49,601 bases of DNA. Origin: CAYNFQ01 sp964396715 (lineage in GTDB: Bacteria; Patescibacteriota; Microgenomatia; Daviesbacterales; UBA10151). Location: positions 1 to 49,601 of the forward strand of contig CAYNFQ010000008.1 of the NCBI GenBank assembly GCA_964396715.1, written 5' to 3'. Shown here one piece after another: positions 15,990-24,780 of this stretch. The notes beneath the pieces are model-generated. The model was given only the letters and a program-made list of their open reading frames with translations, made no database searches and was not told the DNA's origin. Numbering within the stretch: the stretch's first letter is position 1; each line of letters begins with the position of its first letter. A program made the translations under genes and the position numbers.

Positions 15990-17054
15990 ATGTGGAAGGT
16001 TTTAAGTTTGGCACTTATCCTGCTAACAGTTGTAGCTGGACTGACAGTTTATAATAATTCAAGAAAAATTGATAATCCTCTATCTTCCACAACAGAAGAT
16101 CAAGTACAATCCCCACCCATGGAGGTTATTGCCAAAAATTTATCCGTTCCCTGGGCACTTGCCTTTTTACCAAATGGCAATATCCTGGCTACAGAAAGAA
16201 AAGGCACGGTAAAATTAATAGACCAAAGCGGTAAACAGATTCCAAAAGAAATTGGTAATATTGAGGTCAGGCAAACAGGAGAAAGCGGACTGCACGGGAT
16301 TGCCATCCACCCCAACTACCCTGACCCACCCTATATTTACCTTTATTATACTTACTCAAGCGGAGGGGATAATTCTTTAAACAGGGTTTCCCGTTTTAAC
16401 TTTGATAGTACCTTTCTCACTGATGAACAGGTTATTGTTGATAAAATTCCGGGTGCTATTTTTCATGACGGAGGAAGGATTAAATTTGGCCCTGACAGTG
16501 ATCTTTATATCACAACAGGTGATGCTCAAAACCCGTCTCTTGCACAGGATAAAAATTCTCTGGCCGGTAAAATTTTAAGGGTCAAGGACGGACAAGTGGC
16601 GGTGTTTTCATATGGCCACAGAAATCCCCAGGGTATGACCTGGGATAACTTTGGCAACATGTGGGCCACAGAACATGGCCAATCAGCCCAAGATGAAATA
16701 AATCAAATTCAAATTGGCAGAAACTATGGATGGCCAACAATCAGAGGTGACGAAACAAAGGAAGGATTGGAATCTCCCATTTTACACAGCGGTTCCCAAA
16801 CTTGGGCTCCGGCAGGAGCAGTATTTTACCAAGACTCCATTTACTTTGGGGGCTTAAGAGGTCAGGCTCTTTTTGAATATAATATTGCAACAAAAGCATT
16901 AAAAGAATATTTTCAAGGTCAATTTGGCAGAATCAGAGAGGTGGTTTTAGGACCTGATCACATGCTTTATATCACCACCAGTAACAGGGATGGCAGAGGA
17001 AATCCCGCTCCGGATGATGATAAAATCATTAGAATAGATCCCCAAAAACTTTAA
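15990..17054 (+). CDS. PQQ-type glucose/sorbosone dehydrogenase family beta-propeller, membrane-anchored
   Basis: A 354-residue protein of the soluble aldose (glucose/sorbosone) dehydrogenase family, a six-bladed propeller that oxidises sugars with PQQ. A hydrophobic anchor (MWKVLSLALILLTVVAGL) places the catalytic part outside the membrane. Family motifs are ENLSVPWALAFLP-like entry at about 43-55, SGLHGIAIHP with the catalytic-type histidine, FHDGGRIKFGPDSDLYITTGD, YGHRNPQGMTWD and WATEHGQSAQDEINQI followed by GRNYGWP. The internal ATG at 15990 is chosen because it gives a proper anchor and follows a TATAAT box; the frame is open from 15963. Cofactor use is inferred, since many relatives in PQQ-less organisms are uncharacterised. 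Confidence 0.85.
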   Translation: MWKVLSLALILLTVVAGLTVYNNSRKIDNPLSSTTEDQVQSPPMEVIAKNLSVPWALAFLPNGNILATERKGTVKLIDQSGKQIPKEIGNIEVRQTGESGLHGIAIHPNYPDPPYIYLYYTYSSGGDNSLNRVSRFNFDSTFLTDEQVIVDKIPGAIFHDGGRIKFGPDSDLYITTGDAQNPSLAQDKNSLAGKILRVKDGQVAVFSYGHRNPQGMTWDNFGNMWATEHGQSAQDEINQIQIGRNYGWPTIRGDETKEGLESPILHSGSQTWAPAGAVFYQDSIYFGGLRGQALFEYNIATKALKEYFQGQFGRIREVVLGPDHMLYITTSNRDGRGNPAPDDDKIIRIDPQKL

Positions 17055-17089
17055 AGAATCGTGCGCATAGGAACATAATATGATATATT

Positions 17090-18199
17090 ATGAAGATGAG
17101 CAAGCCCAAGCTTACCTACTCTCAAGTTGGGGATGATTATTCCACCAAAGACCCGATTAAGAAACTCGCTCAAACAGCTGCCGCCCAAACCGGTATCAAT
17201 CTTCAAAATGGATTCGAGGAAGTAAAAGAATCACGCGGAGAATCTGCCTTTGTTTGGAAACAGGGTGATACTTTGATGGCCTCCGTTGTGGAAGGTTTGG
17301 GAACAAAAACTTTAGTGGCTGATGAAGTAAGAAAAATAACAGGTAAAACATATTATGATGTGGCGGCCAATGATACCGTTGCTTATATTATTAATGATTT
17401 AATCTCCGTGGGAGCCAGACCTTTGGTGATCCATGCTTACTGGGCAATTGAGGATAATTCCTGGTTAGATGATAAACAGCGCATGGAAGATCTTATTACA
17501 GGATGGCGGAATGCCTGTGATCTCTCGGGAGCCACCTGGGGCGGCGGTGAAACTGCCACTGATAAAGGAGTTATTGAAAAAGGAACAATAGATTTAGCCG
17601 GATCTGCGGTAGGAATTATTGGTGCAGAAAAAAGATTTATTAAAAGCAGCAAACTTAAGGCCGGAGATCGGATTTTACTTATTAAAAGCAATGGGATTAA
17701 TGCCAGCGGCATATCCCTTGCCAGGGCGATTGCAAAAAGATTGCCCCAAGGATATGGTACTAAATTATCAGATGGCACTATTTTTGGCGAAGCCATTTTA
17801 ACTAAATGCAATATCTATGCAAAATTAATTCAGGAACTTTTGGACAATAATATTGATATCCATTATGTCAGTTTTATTTCCGGCCATGGTTTAAGAAAAA
17901 TAATGAGAGCAAGAGAAAACTTTAGATATATAGTTGAAAAATTATTTCCACCCCAGGCAGTTTTTAAGTTTATCCAAAATGAAGCCGGACTTGAGAACAA
18001 AGAAATATATGATACATATAATATGGGTCAGGATTATGCCGTCTTTTTACCAGCCGGTGATGTTAAAAGAGCTTTGGAGATTATTAAGCAAAATGAATTT
18101 GAAGGACTGGATGCCGGATATATTGAAGAGGGTGAAAGACAAGTAATAATTAAACCAAACAATATTACTTTTGCGGGGGGAACTTTAAACTTGCGTTAA
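17090..18199 (+). CDS. purM: Phosphoribosylformylglycinamidine cyclo-ligase (AIR synthetase)
   Basis: A 369-residue PurM of the PurM/SelD superfamily, closing FGAM to AIR with ATP. It begins LTYSQVGDDYSTKDPIKKLAQ, the normal PurM entry, and continues with SVVEGLGTKTL, the AANDTVAYIINDLISVGARPLVIHAYWA segment, WGGGETATDKG and GINASGISLARAI. The spacing matches known PurMs, though LVIHAYWA replaces the commoner L-F-F-L-D-Y-x-A. A second ATG lies two codons downstream. TATGAT sits five bases before the first ATG and may be a leaderless -10. It stands apart from the other purine genes, converging with prs so that the two coding ends overlap by 15 bases. Confidence 0.93.
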   Translation: MKMSKPKLTYSQVGDDYSTKDPIKKLAQTAAAQTGINLQNGFEEVKESRGESAFVWKQGDTLMASVVEGLGTKTLVADEVRKITGKTYYDVAANDTVAYIINDLISVGARPLVIHAYWAIEDNSWLDDKQRMEDLITGWRNACDLSGATWGGGETATDKGVIEKGTIDLAGSAVGIIGAEKRFIKSSKLKAGDRILLIKSNGINASGISLARAIAKRLPQGYGTKLSDGTIFGEAILTKCNIYAKLIQELLDNNIDIHYVSFISGHGLRKIMRARENFRYIVEKLFPPQAVFKFIQNEAGLENKEIYDTYNMGQDYAVFLPAGDVKRALEIIKQNEFEGLDAGYIEEGERQVIIKPNNITFAGGTLNLR

Positions 18200-19198
18200 T
18201 CCCGCTAAGAGGGCACCTCTTTGCTCGTAAGTTCTGTGGGCCTTGGGAATTAATTTTTCACTCATTGAATCACCGTTATATATACACCTGATGGCCTCAG
18301 CCAAAAGATTAGCCACAGAAACAATCACAACTTTAGGATTACTTTTAATTTCTTCTTTAACAGGTACAGTATCGGTAATAAAAATTCTCTCAAAATTTGC
18401 CTCTTCAATTCTTTTGACGGCAGGATCTGAAAAAAGTCCGTGAGTTGCAGCAACGCAGATACTTTTAGCTCCTTTAGTCTTGAGCAGTTTTGCCGCCTCA
18501 CAAATTGTGCCGGCAGTATCGATCATATCATCAACAATTAAGACATCTTTATTCTCAACCTCTCCAATCAAATCCAAAGCCTTAGATTCATTTACCTTTT
18601 GGGTATCTCTTTCCTTATAAACTATTGCTATGCCGTCAGCATTTAATAAATCTGCATAAAAAGTAGCCTTTAAAACTCCTCCTTTATCAGGTGATGCAAC
18701 TACTAAATTTTTAGGAAAAGTTTTTTGCAAAACCGGCAGGAAAGAGTAAGAGGCATATAAATTATCCCAAGGAATTTCCACAAAACCCGGTTCCTGCTCG
18801 CTATGAATATCCACAGTCACAATTCTGTCTGCCCCGGCATATTCAATCAGCCGGGCAATAATCGAGGCACTGATAGGAACTCTTGGCCTGTCTTTTCTGT
18901 CCTGTCTGGAATATCCGAAATAAGGAATAATTGCAGAAACCTCAGAAGCAGATGATCTTTTGGCAGCATCAATAATCAAAAATAACTCCACTAAATTATC
19001 ATTAACAGGAGGACATGTTGGTTGAATTATGAAAACATCCCGTTTCCTTAAGTTTTCCGGGATGATAATTCTTTTCTCGCCATCTGCAAAAGTGGTCACT
19101 GTCTCATCAGCATTTTTTCCCAAAACTTTGGCAATGTCCTTGGCAAGACCTAAATTTGCAGTTCCTGTTAAAAGTACAAAACCATTATCATTACCCAT
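18185..19198 (-). CDS. prs: Ribose-phosphate pyrophosphokinase (PRPP synthetase)
   Basis: A 337-residue enzyme that makes PRPP, the substrate of PurF and of many other pathways. Family motifs are FADGEKRIIIPENLRKRDVFIIQP, PYFGYSRQDRKDRPRVPISA, the metal-binding VDIHSEQEPGF (normally VDLHxxQIQGFF) and the PRPP loop VLIVDDMIDTAGTI. It is slightly longer at the C-terminus than the E. coli enzyme. The ATG at 19198 is chosen because it follows AAGGA and avoids overlapping purC. It is the last gene of the purP-H-B-E-C operon, so precursor supply is tied to the pathway. Confidence 0.95.
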   Translation of the reverse strand: MGNDNGFVLLTGTANLGLAKDIAKVLGKNADETVTTFADGEKRIIIPENLRKRDVFIIQPTCPPVNDNLVELFLIIDAAKRSSASEVSAIIPYFGYSRQDRKDRPRVPISASIIARLIEYAGADRIVTVDIHSEQEPGFVEIPWDNLYASYSFLPVLQKTFPKNLVVASPDKGGVLKATFYADLLNADGIAIVYKERDTQKVNESKALDLIGEVENKDVLIVDDMIDTAGTICEAAKLLKTKGAKSICVAATHGLFSDPAVKRIEEANFERIFITDTVPVKEEIKSNPKVVIVSVANLLAEAIRCIYNGDSMSEKLIPKAHRTYEQRGALLAGLTQV

Positions 19199-19214
19199 AA
19201 AGGTTATCCTTAAA

Positions 19215-20144
19215 TTATACAATATTCCTTAAGTTTTTCCTAATTCTTTCATCAACAGGATATTTGAATTTTTTAAACTTCTCTCGGGTTATTTTTTCAT
19301 AAATTTTGATGTATCTTTCGGAAACTGCCTTTTGTAAACCAAGCGGCATCACCGGTGATTTACCCTCACCTTTATACCCATGTTCCACATACCAAATTCT
19401 TAAAAATTCTTTATCAAAATTTTCCGGCTCTAATCCTTGGGAGAATCTTTCCTGATAAGATTCTTTAACCCAAAAACGCGATGAATCAGGGGTATGTATT
19501 TCATCTATTAATACCAGTTTTCCATCCAAAAGCCCAAACTCGTACTTTGTATCTACCAAAATTATTCCAACCTTTTCACAAATCTTTGTTCCATACGCAA
19601 AAAGATCTAGTGATGCCTTTTTCATTTGTTTCCACAACTTCGGAGACACTATCTTTCTTTGTAAAATCTCTTTTTCAGTTAGCCTTTCATCGTGTCCTTT
19701 TTCTGCTTTTGTGGTAGGAGTAATAACGGGTTTTGGTAATTTTTGATTTTTCTTTAGACCTTGCGGAAATTTAATTCCATAAATTACCCTTTCGCCTGTT
19801 TCATAAGACCCCCAAATTGAAGTGCCAGTGACTCCTGTAATATAACCTCTCACCACCATCTCAATTGGAATGGGCCTGGTATTTTTAACCACCATCACAT
19901 TAGGATCTGGTACAGCAATCATGTGATTGTCCACAAGATCTTGAGTTTTTCCAAACCAAAATGCGGACAGTGAATTCAAAACAGCACCCTTGTATGGAAT
20001 ATATCCTAAAATAACATCAAATGCGGAAATTCGATCCGTGGTAATTAATATTCTTTTCCCATCAATTAGATAGTAATCCCTGACCTTACCGCTGTACTTT
20101 TTACCAAAACCTGTAAGATTTACTGTCTTTAGCACATTGCTCAT
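19215..20144 (-). CDS. purC: SAICAR synthetase
   Basis: A 309-residue PurC, which joins CAIR and aspartate using ATP. The protein starts GKYSGKVRDYYLIDGKRILITTDRISAFDVIL, the family N-terminal motif, with the PFKGxVLN-like IPYKGAVLNSLSAFWF, PIPIEMVVRGYITG and the C-terminal LIDEIHTPDSSRFW. Its length puts it with the longer yeast-like PurC rather than the 240-residue enteric type. The ATG overlaps the purE stop by four bases. Confidence 0.95.
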   Translation of the reverse strand: MSNVLKTVNLTGFGKKYSGKVRDYYLIDGKRILITTDRISAFDVILGYIPYKGAVLNSLSAFWFGKTQDLVDNHMIAVPDPNVMVVKNTRPIPIEMVVRGYITGVTGTSIWGSYETGERVIYGIKFPQGLKKNQKLPKPVITPTTKAEKGHDERLTEKEILQRKIVSPKLWKQMKKASLDLFAYGTKICEKVGIILVDTKYEFGLLDGKLVLIDEIHTPDSSRFWVKESYQERFSQGLEPENFDKEFLRIWYVEHGYKGEGKSPVMPLGLQKAVSERYIKIYEKITREKFKKFKYPVDERIRKNLRNIV

Positions 20145-20632
20145 TTTACCAATTCTTCAGCTTTTTGCTCCACCCCTTCTGCCAGCTTTTTTTTATAATC
20201 CGCTAACTTGTTTTCCAAATTTTTATCTGAAGTTGCCAAAATTTGTACTGCCAAAAGTCCGCCATTTTTAACATTATTTATCCCAACTGTAGCAACAGGA
20301 ATTCCCGGAGGCATTTGCATTGTTGCAAGAAGCGCATCTAATCCCTCTAATCCTCCTGACCCTGCTTTTTTAAGTGGAATGCCAATAACAGGTAATGGAA
20401 AATGAGCTGCCACTACCCCAGCCAAATGAGCAGCCAGGCCTGCTCCGCAAATTATTACCTTAACTCCGTTTGTATATGCCTCTTCCACCAGTTTCACAGT
20501 TCTATCAGGAGATCTGTGGGCTGATGAGATAGTTAATTCATATTCCACGCCAAATTCTTCCAGTATTTCCCCAGCTTCTTTCATGATGTCTAAATCAGAA
20601 TCAGATGCAGAGATAATAAGTATTTTGCTCAT
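20141..20632 (-). CDS. purE: Phosphoribosylaminoimidazole carboxylase/mutase PurE, class II-like
   Basis: A 163-residue PurE with ISASDSDLDIM, SSAHRSPDRT and GAGLAAHLAGVVAAHFPLPVIGIP, ending in GLDALLATMQMPPGIPVATV. Class I enzymes act on N5-CAIR made by PurK; class II enzymes carboxylate AIR directly with CO2. The GLxAHLAG version and GLDALLATMQMPPGIPVATVGI look more like class II proteins of Treponema and archaea. No purK is seen anywhere in this window, which fits, but purK could lie elsewhere. The class assignment is an inference from motif resemblance. It lies four bases after purB. Confidence 0.93.
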   Translation of the reverse strand: MSKILIISASDSDLDIMKEAGEILEEFGVEYELTISSAHRSPDRTVKLVEEAYTNGVKVIICGAGLAAHLAGVVAAHFPLPVIGIPLKKAGSGGLEGLDALLATMQMPPGIPVATVGINNVKNGGLLAVQILATSDKNLENKLADYKKKLAEGVEQKAEELVK

Positions 20633-20635
20633 GGT

Positions 20636-22027
20636 TTACGTTAATTTATCAATCCGAGCCGCAATTGTCAAAGCTTTTTTTGCTGCATTACCTGTATGAT
20701 TTTTGACATCAAGTAAGGTATCAACTTGTGCACTCTTTAAGTATTTTCCAATTTCCGGATTGCTGGTTAATAAATCTTCCATAGGATTTATTCCACCTTC
20801 CTGGATTGCTTCCCAAGCTTTCATGGAAATTTCTCTTAACACATCATGCATTTTTTGTCTGTCTGCACCTTGTTTGACTGCCTCAATAATTATCCCCTCA
20901 CTGGCAGAAAATGGCCAGTAAGCATTGAGGTTTTTTGTTATTTGTTTATCGTTTATCGTAAGCCCATCAACAATCTTTACAGCTGATGTCAGCATCTCAT
21001 CTAATGCCAAAAATATTTCCGGGATAGCCACTCTTCTATTTGCTGAATCATCTAAAGTTCGCTCCAAAAGCATGTGGGAGGCATTATCCCAGGAAGTTCT
21101 GGAAAGATTTACAACCAGTCTTGCCAGAGAGCAAATCTGTTCAGCTTTTATTGGATTTTTCTTAAACGGCATAGCAGATGAACCAACCTGTTTTTCTCCG
21201 AAACTCTCTGCCCATTCACCAAACATAGGTGATTGCATGATTCTTAAATCAAAAGCAAATTTATATAAAGATTGGGCAATTGATGAAAGTAAGTTTCCCA
21301 ACCAAACTTCAATTTTTCTGGGAGAGGTCTGGTTTGTTATCTCATATGCTTCTAATCCTCCTAACCCATCTAATACTTCCTCCTCCATCTTTTCTGCCTT
21401 TTCTCCTAGAAGTTTTACATAAGAGGCAGATGTTCCCACTGCTCCTTTCATTCCTTTAGCCTTTAAATTCTTTTTAACAAAATTTAATAACTCTAAATCC
21501 ATTAATAAATCTTGAGCATAAAAGGCAAATCTGTATCCCAAAGTGGTGGGTTCAGCTGGTTGCAGATGGGTATAGCCCATGCAGGGAAAATCAGCATACT
21601 TTTCAATTTTTTCACCGAATACCTGAAGTAGTTTAACTAACTCATCCTCTATTATTCTCAGCGACTCTTTCGTCCTCAGTATCTCTGTGTTATCCGAGAT
21701 ATCCATGGAAGTTGCCCCAAGGTGAATTTTTCCTCCCCCTACTTTTGCTTTTTCTGCAAACTCTTTTATGGCTGATACCACATCATGTCTTACGTCTTTT
21801 TCAATTTCCCAAATTCTTTCTATATCCAGATCCTCCTGATGTTTTTCCAAATCCTCTAATTCTTCTTTCCCAACTAATCCCTCTTTGCTTTGTGCTCTTG
21901 CCAACTCCACCCAGATCTTTCTCCATAACCTATATTTGTTTTCCTCAGCCCATATTCTTCTCATTTCCTCTGATCCATACCTCCAACTGAAAGGTGAGGT
22001 GTATTTTGTGTAATCCGCGTCCTTCAT
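20636..22027 (-). CDS. purB: Adenylosuccinate lyase
   Basis: A 463-residue lyase of the fumarase/aspartase superfamily, which acts twice in the pathway: SAICAR to AICAR and adenylosuccinate to AMP. The signature loop is GSSAMPFKKNPIKAEQICSLARL. The histidine-bearing segments are GATSMDISDN and YTHLQPAEPTTLGYRFA. The N-terminus YTSPFSWRYGSEEMRRIWAEENKYRLWR is typical. Its length and start agree with the family. It follows purH by 15 bases in the same operon. Confidence 0.96.
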   Translation of the reverse strand: MKDADYTKYTSPFSWRYGSEEMRRIWAEENKYRLWRKIWVELARAQSKEGLVGKEELEDLEKHQEDLDIERIWEIEKDVRHDVVSAIKEFAEKAKVGGGKIHLGATSMDISDNTEILRTKESLRIIEDELVKLLQVFGEKIEKYADFPCMGYTHLQPAEPTTLGYRFAFYAQDLLMDLELLNFVKKNLKAKGMKGAVGTSASYVKLLGEKAEKMEEEVLDGLGGLEAYEITNQTSPRKIEVWLGNLLSSIAQSLYKFAFDLRIMQSPMFGEWAESFGEKQVGSSAMPFKKNPIKAEQICSLARLVVNLSRTSWDNASHMLLERTLDDSANRRVAIPEIFLALDEMLTSAVKIVDGLTINDKQITKNLNAYWPFSASEGIIIEAVKQGADRQKMHDVLREISMKAWEAIQEGGINPMEDLLTSNPEIGKYLKSAQVDTLLDVKNHTGNAAKKALTIAARIDKLT

Positions 22028-22042
22028 AGTTTTGACATTCTT

Positions 22043-23578
22043 TTAATGTCTAAATGCCCTCCTTCCGGAAAATACCATCGCTATTCCTAACTCGTTTGCC
22101 GTATCCATTGATGCTTGATCATTTACAGATCCTCCTTGCTCTAAAATTGCCGCTATTCCATATTGTCCAGCCAATCTCACACTATCATCAAACGGGAAAA
22201 AGCTGTCTGATATTAATATAGCATCTTTTGCAAAATCTCCTGCCTGTTCTAATGCAATCCTGGTTGCCCCGATTCTGGATGTTTGGCCTGAACCGATTCC
22301 CCGTGTCATTGGAATATCAGAATCTACCACTAATACTGAATTTGATTTCACGCTTTTAACTGCTTTAAATCCAAATTTCATTAACTCTAATTGTTTTTCA
22401 GTAGGTTTATTTTTGGTCACTACTGTCCAATCTTTAAAACTTTTTTCTACGTCATCATCAAAGTCTTGGAGTAATACTGCTCCGGCAAAATATTTAAGAT
22501 CCCATTTTTCAGATCTTTTTTGTGGAATCTCTCCGAAAGTATAAACTCCCATACTTTTCCTGACCTTTTTCAAAAGTTCTAAAGCTCCGTCCGTAATTTC
22601 CGGTACTGCCACAATATCCACATTGCCCATCTTTTCATTTTTAAAAGTAGCAATAACTCTGGCAGCTGCCTCATCCATTTTTTTATTTATTACCATTACT
22701 CCACCAAATGCTGAAACCGGGTCTGCTTTCACTGCAAGGTCTAATGCTTCTTCTGCATCTTTCCCTGTTGCTATTCCACAAGGGCTTAAATGTTTAATTA
22801 CACAAGCTGCACTTTCTTTAAATTGCCTGACTGTTTCCAACCCTGAATAAATATCTCCGACATTGGTGCCGGATAATTCCCTTCCCCAAAGATGCTTCAA
22901 GTTAGCCAAGGGCGAATTAGTTTTTGGCATTAAATATAAAGCCCCCTCCTGATGTGGATTTTCACCATAGCGCAAAATATTGGTTTTTCTTAAAGGTATA
23001 GTTACTTCCTTAGGAAATCTCTCTTTAGAGAAATAATTGCCAATTTGAGAATCATAAAAAGATAAATGATAAAAAGCCTTTGCTGCAAGCTCCCCTCTTT
23101 CTTTTTCCCCAATCTCCCCAATCTCCATCAATTTTCCCAATCTCCCATAATCCTCCGGGCTAACTACAACTAAAACATTTTCATAATTTTTAGCAGCAGC
23201 CCGAATCATAGTCGGCCCCCCCACATCTATTGTTTCAATAGATGGCTTTTCTTCAAACGGATAAAGGTTGCAGACCACCACATCAATTTGTGGAACTCCC
23301 AAATTTTTCGCTTGATCAACATGTGATTTATTTTTTCTGTCAAATAAAATTCCTGATTCTATCTGAAAAGAAATAGTTTTCATTCTGCCGTCAAAAGATT
23401 CTCTGGGATTTCCTGTTATTTCCTCAATTGGGGTTACTTCTATTCCATCTTTTTTAAGAGTCTCATATGTTCCGCCTGTAGAGATAATTTTGTAGCCTAA
23501 TTTTTGCAGAATTTTTGCAAATTCTGAAATTCCCTTTTTATCAAAAACGCTTATTAATGCAAATCTTTTATCTTTCAT
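22043..23578 (-). CDS. purH: Bifunctional AICAR transformylase / IMP cyclohydrolase
   Basis: A full-length 511-residue PurH. Residues 1 to about 190 form the MGS-like IMP cyclohydrolase (KKGISEFAKIL, ISTGGTYETL, DGRMKT, NLYPFE). The rest is AICAR transformylase, which uses 10-formyl-THF: LRYGENPHQ, the catalytic Lys-His in CVIKHLSPCG, DPVSAFGGV, VKSNSVLVV and the C-terminal SGRRAFRH. Both halves look intact, so the neighbouring PurP genes duplicate the formylation step. The palindrome AATTATTCGAATAAT ends just before the ATG on the coding strand, in the short spacer after purP1. Confidence 0.96.
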   Translation of the reverse strand: MKDKRFALISVFDKKGISEFAKILQKLGYKIISTGGTYETLKKDGIEVTPIEEITGNPRESFDGRMKTISFQIESGILFDRKNKSHVDQAKNLGVPQIDVVVCNLYPFEEKPSIETIDVGGPTMIRAAAKNYENVLVVVSPEDYGRLGKLMEIGEIGEKERGELAAKAFYHLSFYDSQIGNYFSKERFPKEVTIPLRKTNILRYGENPHQEGALYLMPKTNSPLANLKHLWGRELSGTNVGDIYSGLETVRQFKESAACVIKHLSPCGIATGKDAEEALDLAVKADPVSAFGGVMVINKKMDEAAARVIATFKNEKMGNVDIVAVPEITDGALELLKKVRKSMGVYTFGEIPQKRSEKWDLKYFAGAVLLQDFDDDVEKSFKDWTVVTKNKPTEKQLELMKFGFKAVKSVKSNSVLVVDSDIPMTRGIGSGQTSRIGATRIALEQAGDFAKDAILISDSFFPFDDSVRLAGQYGIAAILEQGGSVNDQASMDTANELGIAMVFSGRRAFRH

Positions 23579-23602
23579 GTTCGATTATTCGAATAATTGG
23601 TA
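23579..23602. repeat. Palindromic element copy 1, just upstream of purH
   Basis: It shares 23 identical bases with copies 2-4, centred on ATTATTCGAATAAT. It ends directly against the purH ATG at 23578 in the 31-base purP1-purH spacer. Confidence 0.9.
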
Positions 23603-23609
23603 TAAATTA

Positions 23610-24698
23610 TCATGTTAGGATTTTATTTAGTTTTCCTCTCTCAATTGCCTCTTTTATTTCCATAGCAACTCTTTTTCCCATAGAAATATTTTGTCCAAAA
23701 AGGTAACCACTATACGGTGTGGAAAAAATTCCCGGACTCCCCGGCATTCTGGGGGAAACATCAAAAACAATTATCTCCTTTTTAGGTGGCCCTGGAATTA
23801 TCATGGTCTGTAAACCAAATGGACCAATTACCCCTGGTTTATATAGTTCTTTGGTTACTTTAACAAATCTTTCACCTATACTGAAAGCATCTTCTAATAA
23901 AGATTCCAAGACTGTAACCGCAGTGTGACTTGCTTCTTCATATTTGATTATTCCACCACTTTCCAAATAAGCGTCTATCAATTCTTTAGTTAATTGCATA
24001 ACTCCCTCTTGATTAGTCTGTCGTCTAGTATCTGTTCCTGTAAGTTCTAATCTATTATTAAGGGGATCATAGAAGAAATTAAAATTGATTTGTACACCCA
24101 CGATAAATTCTTCTATAACTGCCCTATCTAACTGTTCTTTTGTAAAATCTCCTCTTTCCATTTTTTCTTTTGCTTTTTTCTCAAATTCTTTTAAATCTTT
24201 TGCTACAAAATTAGCTCTTTCATAACCTCTTTCTCTTTCTTGAACTTTTACTAGAACAATGCGATCTATATTTTTTGGGTTTTTAAATTGTTTTGGATAT
24301 CTTATTTTTGCGCTGTCTAATAAATCATACTGATTGGGTTTTACTCCCCGCTCCTCAATTTTTAATAAAAATCTGTTTCCAAACATCGGCACTTTGAATT
24401 TTTTCTCAATTGCATTGTAATCATTAATATAAACTTCAAAAGATCTGTGTGGAACAAAAATACAATCTCTTTTAAGAAGTTCTTTTTGAACTTTTTCACT
24501 TAAGATATCGCTAAATTTATCCAGCTCCAATACTTCATCAACACAGCCTAATTTCCCATTACTTTTGAAATATTTTGCATAAGTTTTATCCCTGCCTTTT
24601 TGGACAATTACCAAAGTTTTAAATCCTAAATCTTTGGCGCCTCTGCAAACATCTAAAGCAGAATGGGAACCCAGTACAGCTATCGTGTAATTATTCAT
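23610..24698 (-). CDS. PurP paralog 1 (formate-dependent AICAR ligase family), divergent ATP loop
   Basis: This 362-residue protein belongs to the ATP-grasp PurP family, the archaeal enzymes that formylate AICAR with formate and ATP. The N-terminus YTIAVLGSHSALDVCRGAKDLGF is diagnostic. The later IKYEEASHTAVTVLES and GPFGLQTMII segments also agree, as does VSPRMPGSPGIFSTPYSGYLFG. The glycine-rich ATP loop seen in paralog 2 (GAAGGKGYF) is replaced here by KVQERERGYERANF, a form I associate with the second archaeal PurP-like group. Its reaction may therefore differ. It is the second gene of the purine operon, 82 bases after paralog 2 and 31 bases before purH. Confidence 0.85.
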   Translation of the reverse strand: MNNYTIAVLGSHSALDVCRGAKDLGFKTLVIVQKGRDKTYAKYFKSNGKLGCVDEVLELDKFSDILSEKVQKELLKRDCIFVPHRSFEVYINDYNAIEKKFKVPMFGNRFLLKIEERGVKPNQYDLLDSAKIRYPKQFKNPKNIDRIVLVKVQERERGYERANFVAKDLKEFEKKAKEKMERGDFTKEQLDRAVIEEFIVGVQINFNFFYDPLNNRLELTGTDTRRQTNQEGVMQLTKELIDAYLESGGIIKYEEASHTAVTVLESLLEDAFSIGERFVKVTKELYKPGVIGPFGLQTMIIPGPPKKEIIVFDVSPRMPGSPGIFSTPYSGYLFGQNISMGKRVAMEIKEAIERGKLNKILT

Positions 24699-24724
24699 AG
24701 TTTTTGTTTTTATAGTAACTTCTC

Positions 24725-24780
24725 ACTTTGTTCGAAGAATAAAATATTCTTATTGTTCGAGCGATTAGCGAGAACATACC
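24725..24780. repeat. Inverted and direct repeats in the purP2-purP1 spacer
   Basis: The spacer has AGAATA/TATTCT arms around AAAA, two direct copies of tgttcga, and a palindrome-like GTTCGAGCGATTAGCGAGAAC at its right end (about 24757-24777; arms GTTCG and CGAGAAC are imperfect). No U-run follows on the minus strand, so it is not an obvious terminator. It may be another member of the dispersed palindromic elements. Confidence 0.45.

Noticed and set aside
22043..23578. PurH as a cyclohydrolase only, leaving formylation to PurP
   Set aside because: The transformylase half has RYGENPHQ, the Lys-His pair in IKHLSPCG and an intact C-terminus.
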